A stretch of 46,936 nt of DNA from JAGXFP01 sp039714535. GTDB lineage: Bacteria > Desulfobacterota > Desulfobulbia > Desulfobulbales > JAGXFP01. The notes under the pieces were generated by a model. It worked only from the letters and a program-made list of their open reading frames with translations, ran no database searches and had not been told where the DNA came from. Shown here in pieces: positions 25,915 through 34,079 of the stretch; positions within the stretch are counted from its first letter, which is position 1; each line of letters begins with the position of its first letter. The DNA lies in contig JBDLJC010000024.1 of assembly GCA_039714535.1 (NCBI GenBank), positions 1 through 46,936 on the forward strand, given 5' to 3'. The position numbers and the translations under genes were made by a program.

Positions 25915-27156
25915 ATGGCTTTAATAGTTCAAAAATTCGGGGGCACTTCTGTAGCCAATCCAGAGAAGATTAAGAACGTTGCTCGTCGGGTTATGAAAAA
26001 GGCAGCGGCAGGCAATAAGATGGTGGTGGTTCTGTCGGCGATGGCTGGTGAAACCAACCGCTTTGTTGATCTGGCTACCCAGATGCAGAAAATTCCTGAT
26101 CTGCGGGAGATGGATGTTCTGCTCGCCAGTGGCGAACAGGTCACCGTGGCGCTCTTTGCCATGGCCGTTAAAAATGAAGGCCAGGATGCGATTTCGTTAC
26201 TGGGAGATCAAGTTAAGATCACCACCGACAAAATGCATGCCAAGGCGAGGGTTATGGAGATCGATGGTGATCTTATCAACCATCATCTCGATCAGGGCAG
26301 GATCGTTGTTGTCGCCGGTTTTCAGGGGGTTACCGAAGATGGCGACATCACTACCCTGGGCCGGGGCGGTTCCGATACCACTGCAGTAGCTCTGGCCGCA
26401 GCCCTCAAGGCCGATCAATGTGAGATATTTACCGACGTCGATGGCGTCTATACCACTGATCCCAATATCTGTGCAAAAGCTCGGAAGATCGAACGGATCA
26501 GTTACGATGAAATGTTAGAACTTGCCAGTCTCGGAGCCAAGGTTTTGGATATCCGGTCAGTAGGTTTGGCAAAAAGATTTAAAGTCCCGGTGCATGTCCG
26601 TTCTACTTTTACGGAAACAGAAGGCACCTGGGTGGTTGAGGAGGATGATACCATGGAATCAATGCTGGTTTCCGGCGTGGCCTACAATAAAAACGAAGCA
26701 ACCATTACCGTGTCCAGGGTGCCCGATACCCCCGGAATTGCGTCCAAGCTCTTTACCCCGATCTCCGATGCCGGCATCGTCGTCGATATGATTATCCAGA
26801 ACACCAGGGCTGGTGATCTGACCGATATGACCTTCACCGTCCCTCGCGCCGATTATGAACGGGCCATGAAGATTGTCAACGAGGTGGCCGACGAGATCAA
26901 GGCTGAATCGGTTAAAGGTGCCCAGGATATCGCCAAGGTCTCCATTGTCGGGGTCGGGATGCGTAATCATTCGGGGATCGCTACCACCATGTTCAACGTT
27001 TTGGCCAGGGAGGGCATCAATATTCATATGATTAGCACCTCGGAGATAAAAGTCTCCTGTGTCATTGCGGAAAAATACACCGAACTGGCTGTCCGAGCCC
27101 TCCACGACGCCTTTGAAATGGACAAGGAAAACCAGCCGGTTGAGGAAAAAAATTAA
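25915..27156 (+). CDS. lysC: Aspartate kinase
   Basis: This 413-residue enzyme phosphorylates aspartate, the first step to lysine, threonine and methionine. It has VQKFGGTSVANPEKI (residues 5-19), GFQGVTEDGDITTLGRGGSDTTAVALAAAL (about 137-166), FTDVDGVYTTDP, and two ACT domains (about 265-400) with VSIVGVGMRNHSGIATTMFNVLAREGINIHMISTSEIKVSC, the usual lysine/threonine feedback site. It lies 17 bp before cimA. A perfect TATAAT at 25878-25883 is a likely -10 element, with only a poor -35. Confidence 0.96.
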   Translation: MALIVQKFGGTSVANPEKIKNVARRVMKKAAAGNKMVVVLSAMAGETNRFVDLATQMQKIPDLREMDVLLASGEQVTVALFAMAVKNEGQDAISLLGDQVKITTDKMHAKARVMEIDGDLINHHLDQGRIVVVAGFQGVTEDGDITTLGRGGSDTTAVALAAALKADQCEIFTDVDGVYTTDPNICAKARKIERISYDEMLELASLGAKVLDIRSVGLAKRFKVPVHVRSTFTETEGTWVVEEDDTMESMLVSGVAYNKNEATITVSRVPDTPGIASKLFTPISDAGIVVDMIIQNTRAGDLTDMTFTVPRADYERAMKIVNEVADEIKAESVKGAQDIAKVSIVGVGMRNHSGIATTMFNVLAREGINIHMISTSEIKVSCVIAEKYTELAVRALHDAFEMDKENQPVEEKN

Positions 27157-27173
27157 GCAATTGAGTTATAATT

Positions 27174-28757
27174 ATGTCTGATCTGGTCATTTACGATACT
27201 ACCCTGCGGGACGGCACCCAAGCCGCAAATTTTAATCTGTCTACCGATGACAAAATCAGAGTCACTCTGAAGCTTGATGAGTTGGGGATAGATTTCATCG
27301 AAGGCGGTTGGCCAGGGGCTAATCCGATCACCACCGAATACTTTACCGAGATTCGTAAGCACAAGCTAAGGCATAGTAAGGTGACTGCTTTTGGCAGTAC
27401 TCGCAATTTTAAGAATAGACCTGAAGATGACACCAATCTTAAGGCCTTGATTGCGGCCAAGACTGCCGGGATAACTATTTTTGGCAAGTCTTGGGATGTT
27501 CATGTGCGCGATGCCTTGCAGATTGGTCTGGATGATAATTTGACTATTATTGAAGATTCGCTGCGTTATCTGCGCCCCCATGTTGAGCATCTTTTCTATG
27601 ATGCCGAGCATTTTTTTGATGGCTTTAAAGGTGATCGTGATTACGCCTTGGCCACCATCGACCGGGCTGTTGATGCCGGGGCTGAGTGTGTTGTTCTCTG
27701 TGACACCAACGGCGGTACCCTGCCAATGGAAGTGGCAGAAATGATCACGGTTTTGCAGAAACACCTCAAAGACTCCGGTAAAACTGTTGATATTGGTATC
27801 CATTCCCATAACGACAGTGAATCTGCGGTTGCCAATTCACTGATCGCCGTATCGCTGGGCGCCAGTCATATCCAGGGGACCATGAACGGGGTAGGGGAGC
27901 GGTGCGGAAATGCTAACCTGACCACGATTATGCCGGCCCTGGCCTTAAAGATGGATCGTAACTTCGCGGCTGCAGCCCAGTTAACAAGCTTGACGGAGAC
28001 TTCCCGCTACGTTACTGAACTTGCTAATATGGCCCATAATCCCTACCAGCCCTATGTCGGTGAGGCAGCATTTGCCCACAAGGGCGGGATCCATGTTGCC
28101 GCCGTCAAGAAAAATCCCAAGACCTATGAGCATATCGAGCCGGAAATGGTTGGCAACAGCCGCCGTATCCTGATCTCAGACCAGTCCGGGCGCAGTAATG
28201 TGCTCCTCAAGGCCAAGCAGTTCGGCATTGATCTTGGCAGCAGTGACCCCGCTGTCACCAGTATTCTCGCCCAGCTTAAGGATATGGAGAAACAGGGTTA
28301 TCAATATGAAGGGGCTGAGGCCTCTTTTGAGATTTTGATGCGAAAGGCCCTTGGCACCTGTAAGGATTATTTCGATCTGCACGGCTTTCGGGTCATCAGC
28401 CAGAAGACGGAGATTGATGTGCCTCCCCAGGATGAGGCGACCATCAGGATCGAGGTTGGCGGCAAGATGGTCCATACCGCCGCCCTTGGTGAGGGGCCGG
28501 TTAACGCGCTTGATAAGGCCCTGCGCAAGGCCCTGACCCGTTTCTACCCCTCTCTTGCCGAAATGGAACTGAAAGACTTTAAGGTCAGGGTCCTGACCAG
28601 TGAACATGGGACCGGAGCCAGGGTCCGGGTGTTGATTATTTCCAGTGATCGACAGAGCGAATGGGGGACTGTCGGTGTTTCCCACGATATTATCGAGGCC
28701 AGCTGGCAGGCTCTGGTTGACAGTATCACCTATAAACTGATGAAGGACGAGGTTTGA
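27174..28757 (+). CDS. cimA: (R)-citramalate synthase
   Basis: This 527-residue enzyme condenses acetyl-CoA with pyruvate to citramalate, the entry to isoleucine without threonine deaminase. The catalytic barrel shows YDTTLRDGTQAANFNLS (residues 7-23), VEHLFYDAEHFFDGFK, HSHNDSESAVANSL, and GTMNGVGERCGNANL. The C-terminal regulatory domain (about 400-527) is complete. The EGGWPGAN substrate segment and total length match CimA rather than the shorter LeuA or homocitrate synthase. It is paired with lysC, so branched-chain and aspartate-family synthesis may be coregulated. Confidence 0.95.
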   Translation: MSDLVIYDTTLRDGTQAANFNLSTDDKIRVTLKLDELGIDFIEGGWPGANPITTEYFTEIRKHKLRHSKVTAFGSTRNFKNRPEDDTNLKALIAAKTAGITIFGKSWDVHVRDALQIGLDDNLTIIEDSLRYLRPHVEHLFYDAEHFFDGFKGDRDYALATIDRAVDAGAECVVLCDTNGGTLPMEVAEMITVLQKHLKDSGKTVDIGIHSHNDSESAVANSLIAVSLGASHIQGTMNGVGERCGNANLTTIMPALALKMDRNFAAAAQLTSLTETSRYVTELANMAHNPYQPYVGEAAFAHKGGIHVAAVKKNPKTYEHIEPEMVGNSRRILISDQSGRSNVLLKAKQFGIDLGSSDPAVTSILAQLKDMEKQGYQYEGAEASFEILMRKALGTCKDYFDLHGFRVISQKTEIDVPPQDEATIRIEVGGKMVHTAALGEGPVNALDKALRKALTRFYPSLAEMELKDFKVRVLTSEHGTGARVRVLIISSDRQSEWGTVGVSHDIIEASWQALVDSITYKLMKDEV

Positions 28758-29054
28758 TGGCGTCGCAGTTATGTGATATTTTGATTGTCCCTAGGAGTGC
28801 GATGCGCCGTCACTCATCAGTAATACGTCGTTGTCATTAACTCAGGGGATTTAGTTAGAAACGAACCGCATAATATCGAGGTAAGCGAAGACTCCGACGA
28901 GGAAAGTCGAATTTCGAAGTGTTTCCTTTTACTTCTGCGGCTTGAAACTACCTTGTTCGTCATTAGCTATTTTCTTTTAAAGAGATCGGTGCTCTTCATT
29001 TATTAGTGGCCTTGTGAGTAGTCTCCTACTAATCATTAATTCACTGTCTCCACA
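28758..29054. other. Intergenic region carrying repeat copy A
   Basis: About 300 bp between cimA and the ComEA-like gene. It contains one copy of the dispersed motif TAAGCGAAGACTCCGA (28882-28897) and, 70 bp upstream, GTCACTCAT, which also occurs beside another copy at 31.2 kb. No gene is seen. Confidence 0.5.
28878..28897 (+). repeat. Dispersed motif, copy A
   Basis: GAGGTAAGCGAAGACTCCGA. The 16-bp core TAAGCGAAGACTCCGA recurs at 35657-35672 exactly and inverted at 31210-31225 exactly, with a one-mismatch copy at 35550-35565. All copies are intergenic. Confidence 0.7.
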
Positions 29055-29480
29055 ATGACCTTAAATCTTTCCTTGGATAAGCCTTCCCGACGGGATTGGC
29101 GGGGACTGTTGCTGATCCTTCTGGCCCTGCTTATTTATCTGGTTGGTCCACTCAGCACTAATCTTGAGAATAAAACCAGATTGCCGGAAGAGGTCGATTG
29201 GCATTCTATGGTTGCCCGGATGGGGGCTGATTCCGATTGCGGGATTGATCCCCGGCGGGCTATTTTTCTAATGGAGCCAATAGATCTAAATCAGGCTGAC
29301 GCCGAAGTTCTGGCCTCCTTGAAAGGGATTGGCCCTAAACTGGCAATGAGGATTATCGCTTATCGAGACCAACAGGGCGGTTTTGCTCGGGTTGGTGATA
29401 TTATCGAAGTTAAAGGGATAGGCCCCAAAAAACTGGCCGGTTTTGTGAATGATGTAACTGTAGGGAAATGTGCTGAGTAA
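29055..29480 (+). CDS. ComEA-like helix-hairpin-helix protein
   Basis: This 141-residue protein has one N-terminal membrane helix (GLLLILLALLIYLVGP, residues 17-32) and a C-terminal ComEA-type double HhH domain (about 75-135): DLNQADAEVLASLKGIGPKLAMRIIAYRDQQGGFARVGDIIEVKGIGPKKL. ComEA binds incoming DNA in the periplasm. In many proteobacteria such small proteins are of unproven role. No other competence gene is present. The ATG has no strong Shine-Dalgarno. Confidence 0.88.
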   Translation: MTLNLSLDKPSRRDWRGLLLILLALLIYLVGPLSTNLENKTRLPEEVDWHSMVARMGADSDCGIDPRRAIFLMEPIDLNQADAEVLASLKGIGPKLAMRIIAYRDQQGGFARVGDIIEVKGIGPKKLAGFVNDVTVGKCAE

Positions 29481-29583
29481 AAATTATCCAGGACAATACC
29501 GCAAGGTTCCCTTAGTCTAAAAAGGCCAAGACCCTCATAGAAGGATATCGGCCTGATTGATCATTTCTTGTGCTGTTTGGCTG

Positions 29584-30480
29584 CTAATATTTCTGATATG
29601 GCGGCATGTTGGTCCGTTTGGCCATCTCTCTGACGATATTAAAATCGCTGTCTTTAATATCCACATACCCTGAAACCAAAGCTCGATCCAGCACCTTGAT
29701 GGACTCGCCATCTATCTCCACCGTATCATTCTCGGTTATTGCCAGAACCACCTCTTTGAACTTCCGGGCCAGTGCTTCGTCAATCTTCTGGGTTACACCG
29801 AAGTTGCAGTATGGGATAGGCTCGTTTTTGGCGATTATATTAAAATCGTCCATGGCGACGCGATCATCCGCAACCATGGTCTCCAGATCGTCTATCGGGA
29901 TCGAACCGGCATCGTATTTTTCAAAAAAGACGCCGTAGATGACCTTTTCGTGCTTGAATGAGCCTGGCGGAATGGTATAGAAGGCCAGATCCTGTTCCGG
30001 ATCGATCCCGGCTTCCTGCATGGCATCGACCTGGGCCATAAAACCGGTGGGGGCCAGCATCGGCCCGAAGATCATGGTTTTACCTTGCAAGTCTGCCAGA
30101 TTGGTTATGCCGCTATCCTTGCGGGTTAGAATGATGCCCTGGGATTTGAAGCCGAGCGAGCCTTTTTCCTCGGCGGCCAAGACTTCCACTCCGTGAAAAC
30201 GGTTGAGAATGATATAGAGCAGGGAGTTGGTGTGAACAAAATCGAGTTTTTCGATCTCCCTGGTGAAGTTGATGGTATCGATGGGAATTGTTTCAAAATT
30301 AACCCCGAGTTTGTCTCCCATATATTTGGAAAAAGGAATGAATCTTTCCATCGTCTCTTTTTCGCTATTACAGATCATATAGCCGATTTTATAGGTCGGT
30401 CGTTCCTTGACTTCATCATTGCTGGTGCAGGAGACTGCGGTTAACAGGAGCAAGATAATGAGGGCAATTTTTTTGAGCAT
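29584..30480 (-). CDS. PhnD-like phosphate/phosphonate-type solute-binding lipoprotein
   Basis: This 298-residue protein has a lipobox (LLLLTAVSCTS, Cys near residue 18) followed by a PhnD-type two-lobe fold: YKIGYMICNSEKETMERFIPFSKYMGDKLGVNFETI, DFVHTNSLLYIIL, LADLQGKTMIFGPMLAPTGFM, YDAGSIPIDDLETM. PhnD proteins deliver ligands to ABC importers; others act as sensors. No ABC permease is adjacent. I start at ATG 30480, just after the TPR gene stop; an upstream ATG at 30507 would overlap that gene. It ends the - strand cluster. Confidence 0.85.
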   Translation of the reverse strand: MLKKIALIILLLLTAVSCTSNDEVKERPTYKIGYMICNSEKETMERFIPFSKYMGDKLGVNFETIPIDTINFTREIEKLDFVHTNSLLYIILNRFHGVEVLAAEEKGSLGFKSQGIILTRKDSGITNLADLQGKTMIFGPMLAPTGFMAQVDAMQEAGIDPEQDLAFYTIPPGSFKHEKVIYGVFFEKYDAGSIPIDDLETMVADDRVAMDDFNIIAKNEPIPYCNFGVTQKIDEALARKFKEVVLAITENDTVEIDGESIKVLDRALVSGYVDIKDSDFNIVREMAKRTNMPPYQKY

Positions 30481-30490
30481 TTTTTGTCTC

Positions 30491-31048
30491 TTAATTGGCT
30501 GGGGCAATTTTAGTAAGTTTATCTTCTAATTTTTGCAGGGCGTTTTCGAGCTGCTGCCGATCATGCTCGACTTCTGGGTCTTCCTGGTTCCTGACCAGTT
30601 TGGCAAGTCCGTCTCTATACCTCTGCCGGGCCTCACGGGGACGGTTGTCTGCTTCAAGAATCAGGCCGTAGTTGAGATAAACTGCTGGATTGTCCGGCTC
30701 AATTTCTTCGGCTTTTTTGATTATCTCCAGAGCTTCAGTTGTTCTCTGTTGCTTTAATCTGAGCAGACTCAAGCCCAGATGGGCCTGCAAGTTCTGGGGA
30801 GCAGCAAGCAGAGATAGGTTGAACTCTTTTTCGGCCTCCTCAAGCTTGTTCTGATTCATTAATACGAAAGCCAGTTTAACGCGGGTTTCAAACTTATGCG
30901 GCCTGAATTCGAGCAGAATCCGGTATTCCATCTCGGCGACGGAGTCGGGCATCTGCTCTTCAACATGGGCCAAGGATGGCGTAGTGCTGGCAACTAGGCC
31001 AAGCAGTAACATTGAGGCGATAATGATATGGTGATGTTGTGGTTTCAC
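30491..31048 (-). CDS. Periplasmic TPR protein
   Basis: This 185-residue protein has a signal peptide (IIIASMLLLGLVASTTPSLAH, cleavage near residue 28) and about three TPR units (HKFETRVKLAFVLMNQNKLEEAEKEFNLSL, NLQAHLGLSLLRLKQQRTTEALEIIKKA, NPAVYLNYGLILEADNRPREARQRYRDGL). TPRs are scaffolds for protein contacts. It sits 10 bp before the PhnD-like gene, so the two are probably cotranscribed and may interact in the periplasm. Confidence 0.85.
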   Translation of the reverse strand: MKPQHHHIIIASMLLLGLVASTTPSLAHVEEQMPDSVAEMEYRILLEFRPHKFETRVKLAFVLMNQNKLEEAEKEFNLSLLAAPQNLQAHLGLSLLRLKQQRTTEALEIIKKAEEIEPDNPAVYLNYGLILEADNRPREARQRYRDGLAKLVRNQEDPEVEHDRQQLENALQKLEDKLTKIAPAN

Positions 31049-31131
31049 GGGTAGTTAGCTTTGCTCTAATCCAGATAAATTGGAATTTTTTAGATCTTGG
31101 ACTCTGTTTAGTGCCCCCTTTGAGGGGTATA

Positions 31132-31266
31132 AGTGCCTTAACAGTATAGTGTATCTATTTAAGCCAATATGACTTTTTAAATTTCTTGTCACTCATTTTG
31201 GTACCCCCTTCGGAGTCTTCGCTTACCTGAGGGGTGTAAAAACAAGAAAATAACTACTAAGGCACT
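31132..31266. repeat. Intergenic element with 9-bp inverted ends and repeat copy B
   Basis: AGTGCCTTA (31132-31140) is the exact inverse of TAAGGCACT (31258-31266). A second left partner, TTTAGTGCC at 31107-31115, pairs with 31261-31269. Inside lies the dispersed motif in inverted orientation (31210-31225), itself bracketed by ACCCCCT and GAGGGGT that can pair. A short CCCCT-ttg-AGGGG hairpin precedes at 31115-31127. The right end overlaps the stop codon of the OpuAC-like gene. It resembles a small nonautonomous repeat or a structured intercistronic RNA. Confidence 0.5.
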
Positions 31267-31870
31267 AAATAAATTTTTTGGTCCGGAGAAAATTTTTGAC
31301 TACGTTTTTGGCCTTGTCGCCGGATTTAACCTTACCGATTATCTCGGTAAAGGTCTGCTCATCAATAGCGCCGCTTAATTTGGTGAGAATCCTTGGCAGC
31401 AGCGGGTAATTGGTCAGGACATCATTTCTGATCAACGGGGCGCTGATCGATTGGTTGTCTGGGCCTTTGTAATTTCGGAAGCCAAAGGGTTTGAGCCAGA
31501 TGACATTCAGGTCCTTTTCGTAAATCTTTTTGACCTCAAGGTATTCCTGGTCCAGATCAGCAAGCCGTTTTTTCTTAAGGTAGGCCATAGCGTCGGCACT
31601 GTTTTCGATAATGATATCGATTCGGGCCTCCTCGTCGTGGGACTGGAAGGCTTGGTAGAGTTTATTGTTATCGTCATAATATCTGATCTTGACATTGGTG
31701 CCGGTTCGTTCATTGATCAACAGAACCAGTAGCTCCGCCATGGTTCTACTCTCGATTGTTTCCATGGCGCCGACGTATAGTATCCTGCCGACGCAGGCCT
31801 GTGAAATAGCTGTCGTGGCCGTGAGCATGATAATCGCCGCCAGCAAAATTAGAAAAATCCTTTGTATCAT
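31265..31870 (-). CDS. OpuAC-like periplasmic substrate-binding protein
   Basis: This 201-residue protein has a signal peptide (FLILLAAIIMLTATTAISQA) and one OpuAC-type lobe pattern: ILYVGAMETIESRTMAELLVLLINERTGTNVKIRYYDD near the start, then LNVIWLKPFGFRNYKGP and the C-terminal YPLLPRILTKLSGAIDEQTFTEIIGKVKSGDKAKNVVKNFL. OpuAC domains bind quaternary amines such as glycine betaine. At about 200 residues it is shorter than usual, and no ABC partner is adjacent. It lies between the NicO transporter gene and the repeat-bearing gap. Its ligand here is unknown. Confidence 0.75.
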   Translation of the reverse strand: MIQRIFLILLAAIIMLTATTAISQACVGRILYVGAMETIESRTMAELLVLLINERTGTNVKIRYYDDNNKLYQAFQSHDEEARIDIIIENSADAMAYLKKKRLADLDQEYLEVKKIYEKDLNVIWLKPFGFRNYKGPDNQSISAPLIRNDVLTNYPLLPRILTKLSGAIDEQTFTEIIGKVKSGDKAKNVVKNFLRTKKFI

Positions 31871-31905
31871 GATTCCAATACCTCGTTAAGAATGGTGGAA
31901 TGTAA

Positions 31906-32610
31906 TCAGGAGATAATTTCCCTGACTGAATTGATAAATAATATCAGCCCCAATATGGTGATGAACCCACCACTGACCAGCCCGAGTTTGCGGCCTAGTT
32001 CAAGATTGTCGGTTATCTTTTTCGATAAATTACCGGCTTGGGAGAGCATGATGCCGATGGTCATCATAACTATGCCCAAGCCGAGACTGAAAAAAAGGGT
32101 TACGGTCAGGCCCTGGGCGATTCGGCCGGCGCCGATAGCCGCAAGTAGTGCCGCAATGGCTGGCGGGCAGGGGACCATGCCGCCGGAGATACCGAGCAGG
32201 GTCAGCCGCCAGAAATTGACCTTAGCCTCTTGGTCCTTGCCGGCGTTATGGTCATGATCATCCTTGGCGCAGAAGAAGTGGAAGTGGTGTCTGTGGCCGT
32301 TTTTATGAAGTCGGTCTCTGAGCATCCAGAGGCCAACCCCGAGGATCAGCAGGGATGAGAGCAGGCCCAACCAGGTGTGGAGTTGTTCATTGGTCAATGA
32401 GCCGGCCATCACCTTGGCAACTATGCCGAGGATTATGACGCTGAAGGTATGGGTGAAAGTAACGATGAGTCCCAGGACTATCCCGTCAATGGCCCGGCCC
32501 TTGGTGCCAAGCATATAGGCGGCGATCAGCGACTTGCCATGCCCCGGTTCAAAGGCGTGCAGGGCGCCCAGGGCGATGGCGCTGGAGTATAATATTAAGC
32601 CGGATTCCAT
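31906..32610 (-). CDS. NicO/RcnA-type nickel-cobalt transporter
   Basis: This 234-residue membrane protein has about six helices and the NicO signatures ALGALHAFEPGHGKSLIAAYMLG (residues 12-34), TFTHTFSVIILG and GISGGMVPCPPAIAALL (about 149-165). A cytoplasmic loop is rich in His and Asp (HKNGHRHHFHFFCAKDDHDHN), a likely metal sensor or chelator. RcnA members export Ni2+/Co2+; others import. Its ATG is only 3 bp after the upstream lyase stop, so the metal transporter and lyases are tightly linked in one transcript. Confidence 0.88.
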   Translation of the reverse strand: MESGLILYSSAIALGALHAFEPGHGKSLIAAYMLGTKGRAIDGIVLGLIVTFTHTFSVIILGIVAKVMAGSLTNEQLHTWLGLLSSLLILGVGLWMLRDRLHKNGHRHHFHFFCAKDDHDHNAGKDQEAKVNFWRLTLLGISGGMVPCPPAIAALLAAIGAGRIAQGLTVTLFFSLGLGIVMMTIGIMLSQAGNLSKKITDNLELGRKLGLVSGGFITILGLILFINSVREIIS

Positions 32611-32612
32611 GA

Positions 32613-34079
32613 TTATGGATTTTCTCTCTGCTGATTTACCTTGCAGCCATGGGTGCTATCGGCAAGAGGGCAGGGTGAAGGCTGTTTGTTCATTGCTTTA
32701 TTTGCTGACAACCATCTCTTGGCCATAACCACAACCCGGTCGGCTTGTTCGACTGCAGAGCCTATATGAGTAGCTGGATTAATCGCTTCCTTGATTTCCT
32801 TCTCGGTAAAAGAATTTTTAATCAAAGGGTGGCGGCTTAATAGTTTGCCTAGTAGGTCGCCGCTGTTATGGGCCTCCATTGAGATCTCGTAGAGAAGCTG
32901 ATGGGCAGCCTGTTTGCCGATTTTGTTTCCGATCAGAAACATTAAGGCCTCGGTTGAGATAAGGCAAGCCGAGGTTTCGAGGTTATGGCTGATTCGGTCA
33001 GGATGTACGATTAATCCTGCCATGATTTTTTTCATTAGATCAAGGGCGCCACAGCTATAGAGCGAGGCATCGACAAGACCGGCCCATTCAAGACGGGTGG
33101 CCCGATAATCGCGTTCATGTTCGTTAATCAGACCGTCGAGACCCAGACCGGCAGCTGACTTAACCAAGCGGGACAGGACCACAACCTGTTCACATAGCTC
33201 TGGGTTGCGTTTGTGGGGCATGGTGCTGCTGCCGATTTTACCCATATGGAAGGGCTCTTCCAGTTCACCGGTTTCATTCTTAGCTAGCTGGCTGATCTCA
33301 TTGGCGATCTTGGCCATGGTGCCGGTAATCAGGGCCAGACAGGAAATAAACTCGGCTATCCGGTCACGAGAGGTATGCCAAGCGGTATTTGGGGCAGACA
33401 GGCCCAGGCGTTTGGAGAATTCTTCGAGCAAATCCTGGGGGCGGTCACCCAGGGCGGCCATGGTGCCTACCCCGCCGAATAACTGGCTGACCAGGACTCG
33501 CTGGCGGCACTCCTGCAGTCGTTGACCATGGCGGAGCATTTCGTCCAGCCAGATTGCCATTTTCAGACCGAGGGTAGTCGGCAGGGCATGTTGGCCATGG
33601 GTCCGGCCGATGATAATCTGTTGATGGTGCTTGGAGGTGAGTTTTGCCAATTCGGTGATAATCAGGGTCAGATCACGTTCGACGATGGTGATGATATCGC
33701 TGATCTCAAGTGATTGGGCGGTATCCTGGATGTCCTGGGTGGTGGCGCCATAATGGATGAAATGGGCGGCCTCAGGGCCGGCGGCCTGTTGCCACTGATC
33801 AAGCAGCGGTATCAGTGAGTGGCCGGTTTTAGTTATATCGTTTTTGATTGTCTCGCAATCGAGTAAATCCAGTCGAGCGGTTTCTTGGAGGCGGTTGGCA
33901 ACCTCGGTGGGGACCATCCCAACGACAGCTTGACTTAGAGCCAGAGCCACTTCGACATCAAGCCAGCGCTGGAGACGACGCTGGTCGCAAAATACCGCTC
34001 GGGCCTCGGGAGTAGTGTAGCCATGGCTGTAGTAATGGGAATCGGTTATATGGCTGCGTGGACCACTGCAATACTGCAT
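32613..34079 (-). CDS. Fumarase/aspartase-superfamily lyase, PcaB/PurB-like (second of tandem)
   Basis: This 488-residue enzyme has all three conserved regions: C1 HYGATTQDIQDTAQ, C2 IGRTHGQHALPTTLGLK, and the C3 loop GSSTMPHKRNPELCEQV (near residues 290-306). AWHTSRDRIAEF is closer to 3-carboxymuconate cycloisomerase and related C-N lyases than to housekeeping PurB. The superfamily releases fumarate from, or adds it to, an amine. No protocatechuate-pathway gene is nearby. Its ATG follows the stop of the paralogue without a gap (TAGATG). The C-terminal 25 residues (PSPCPLADSTHGCKVNQQRENP) are an odd Cys-containing tail. Confidence 0.88.
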   Translation of the reverse strand: MQYCSGPRSHITDSHYYSHGYTTPEARAVFCDQRRLQRWLDVEVALALSQAVVGMVPTEVANRLQETARLDLLDCETIKNDITKTGHSLIPLLDQWQQAAGPEAAHFIHYGATTQDIQDTAQSLEISDIITIVERDLTLIITELAKLTSKHHQQIIIGRTHGQHALPTTLGLKMAIWLDEMLRHGQRLQECRQRVLVSQLFGGVGTMAALGDRPQDLLEEFSKRLGLSAPNTAWHTSRDRIAEFISCLALITGTMAKIANEISQLAKNETGELEEPFHMGKIGSSTMPHKRNPELCEQVVVLSRLVKSAAGLGLDGLINEHERDYRATRLEWAGLVDASLYSCGALDLMKKIMAGLIVHPDRISHNLETSACLISTEALMFLIGNKIGKQAAHQLLYEISMEAHNSGDLLGKLLSRHPLIKNSFTEKEIKEAINPATHIGSAVEQADRVVVMAKRWLSANKAMNKQPSPCPLADSTHGCKVNQQRENP

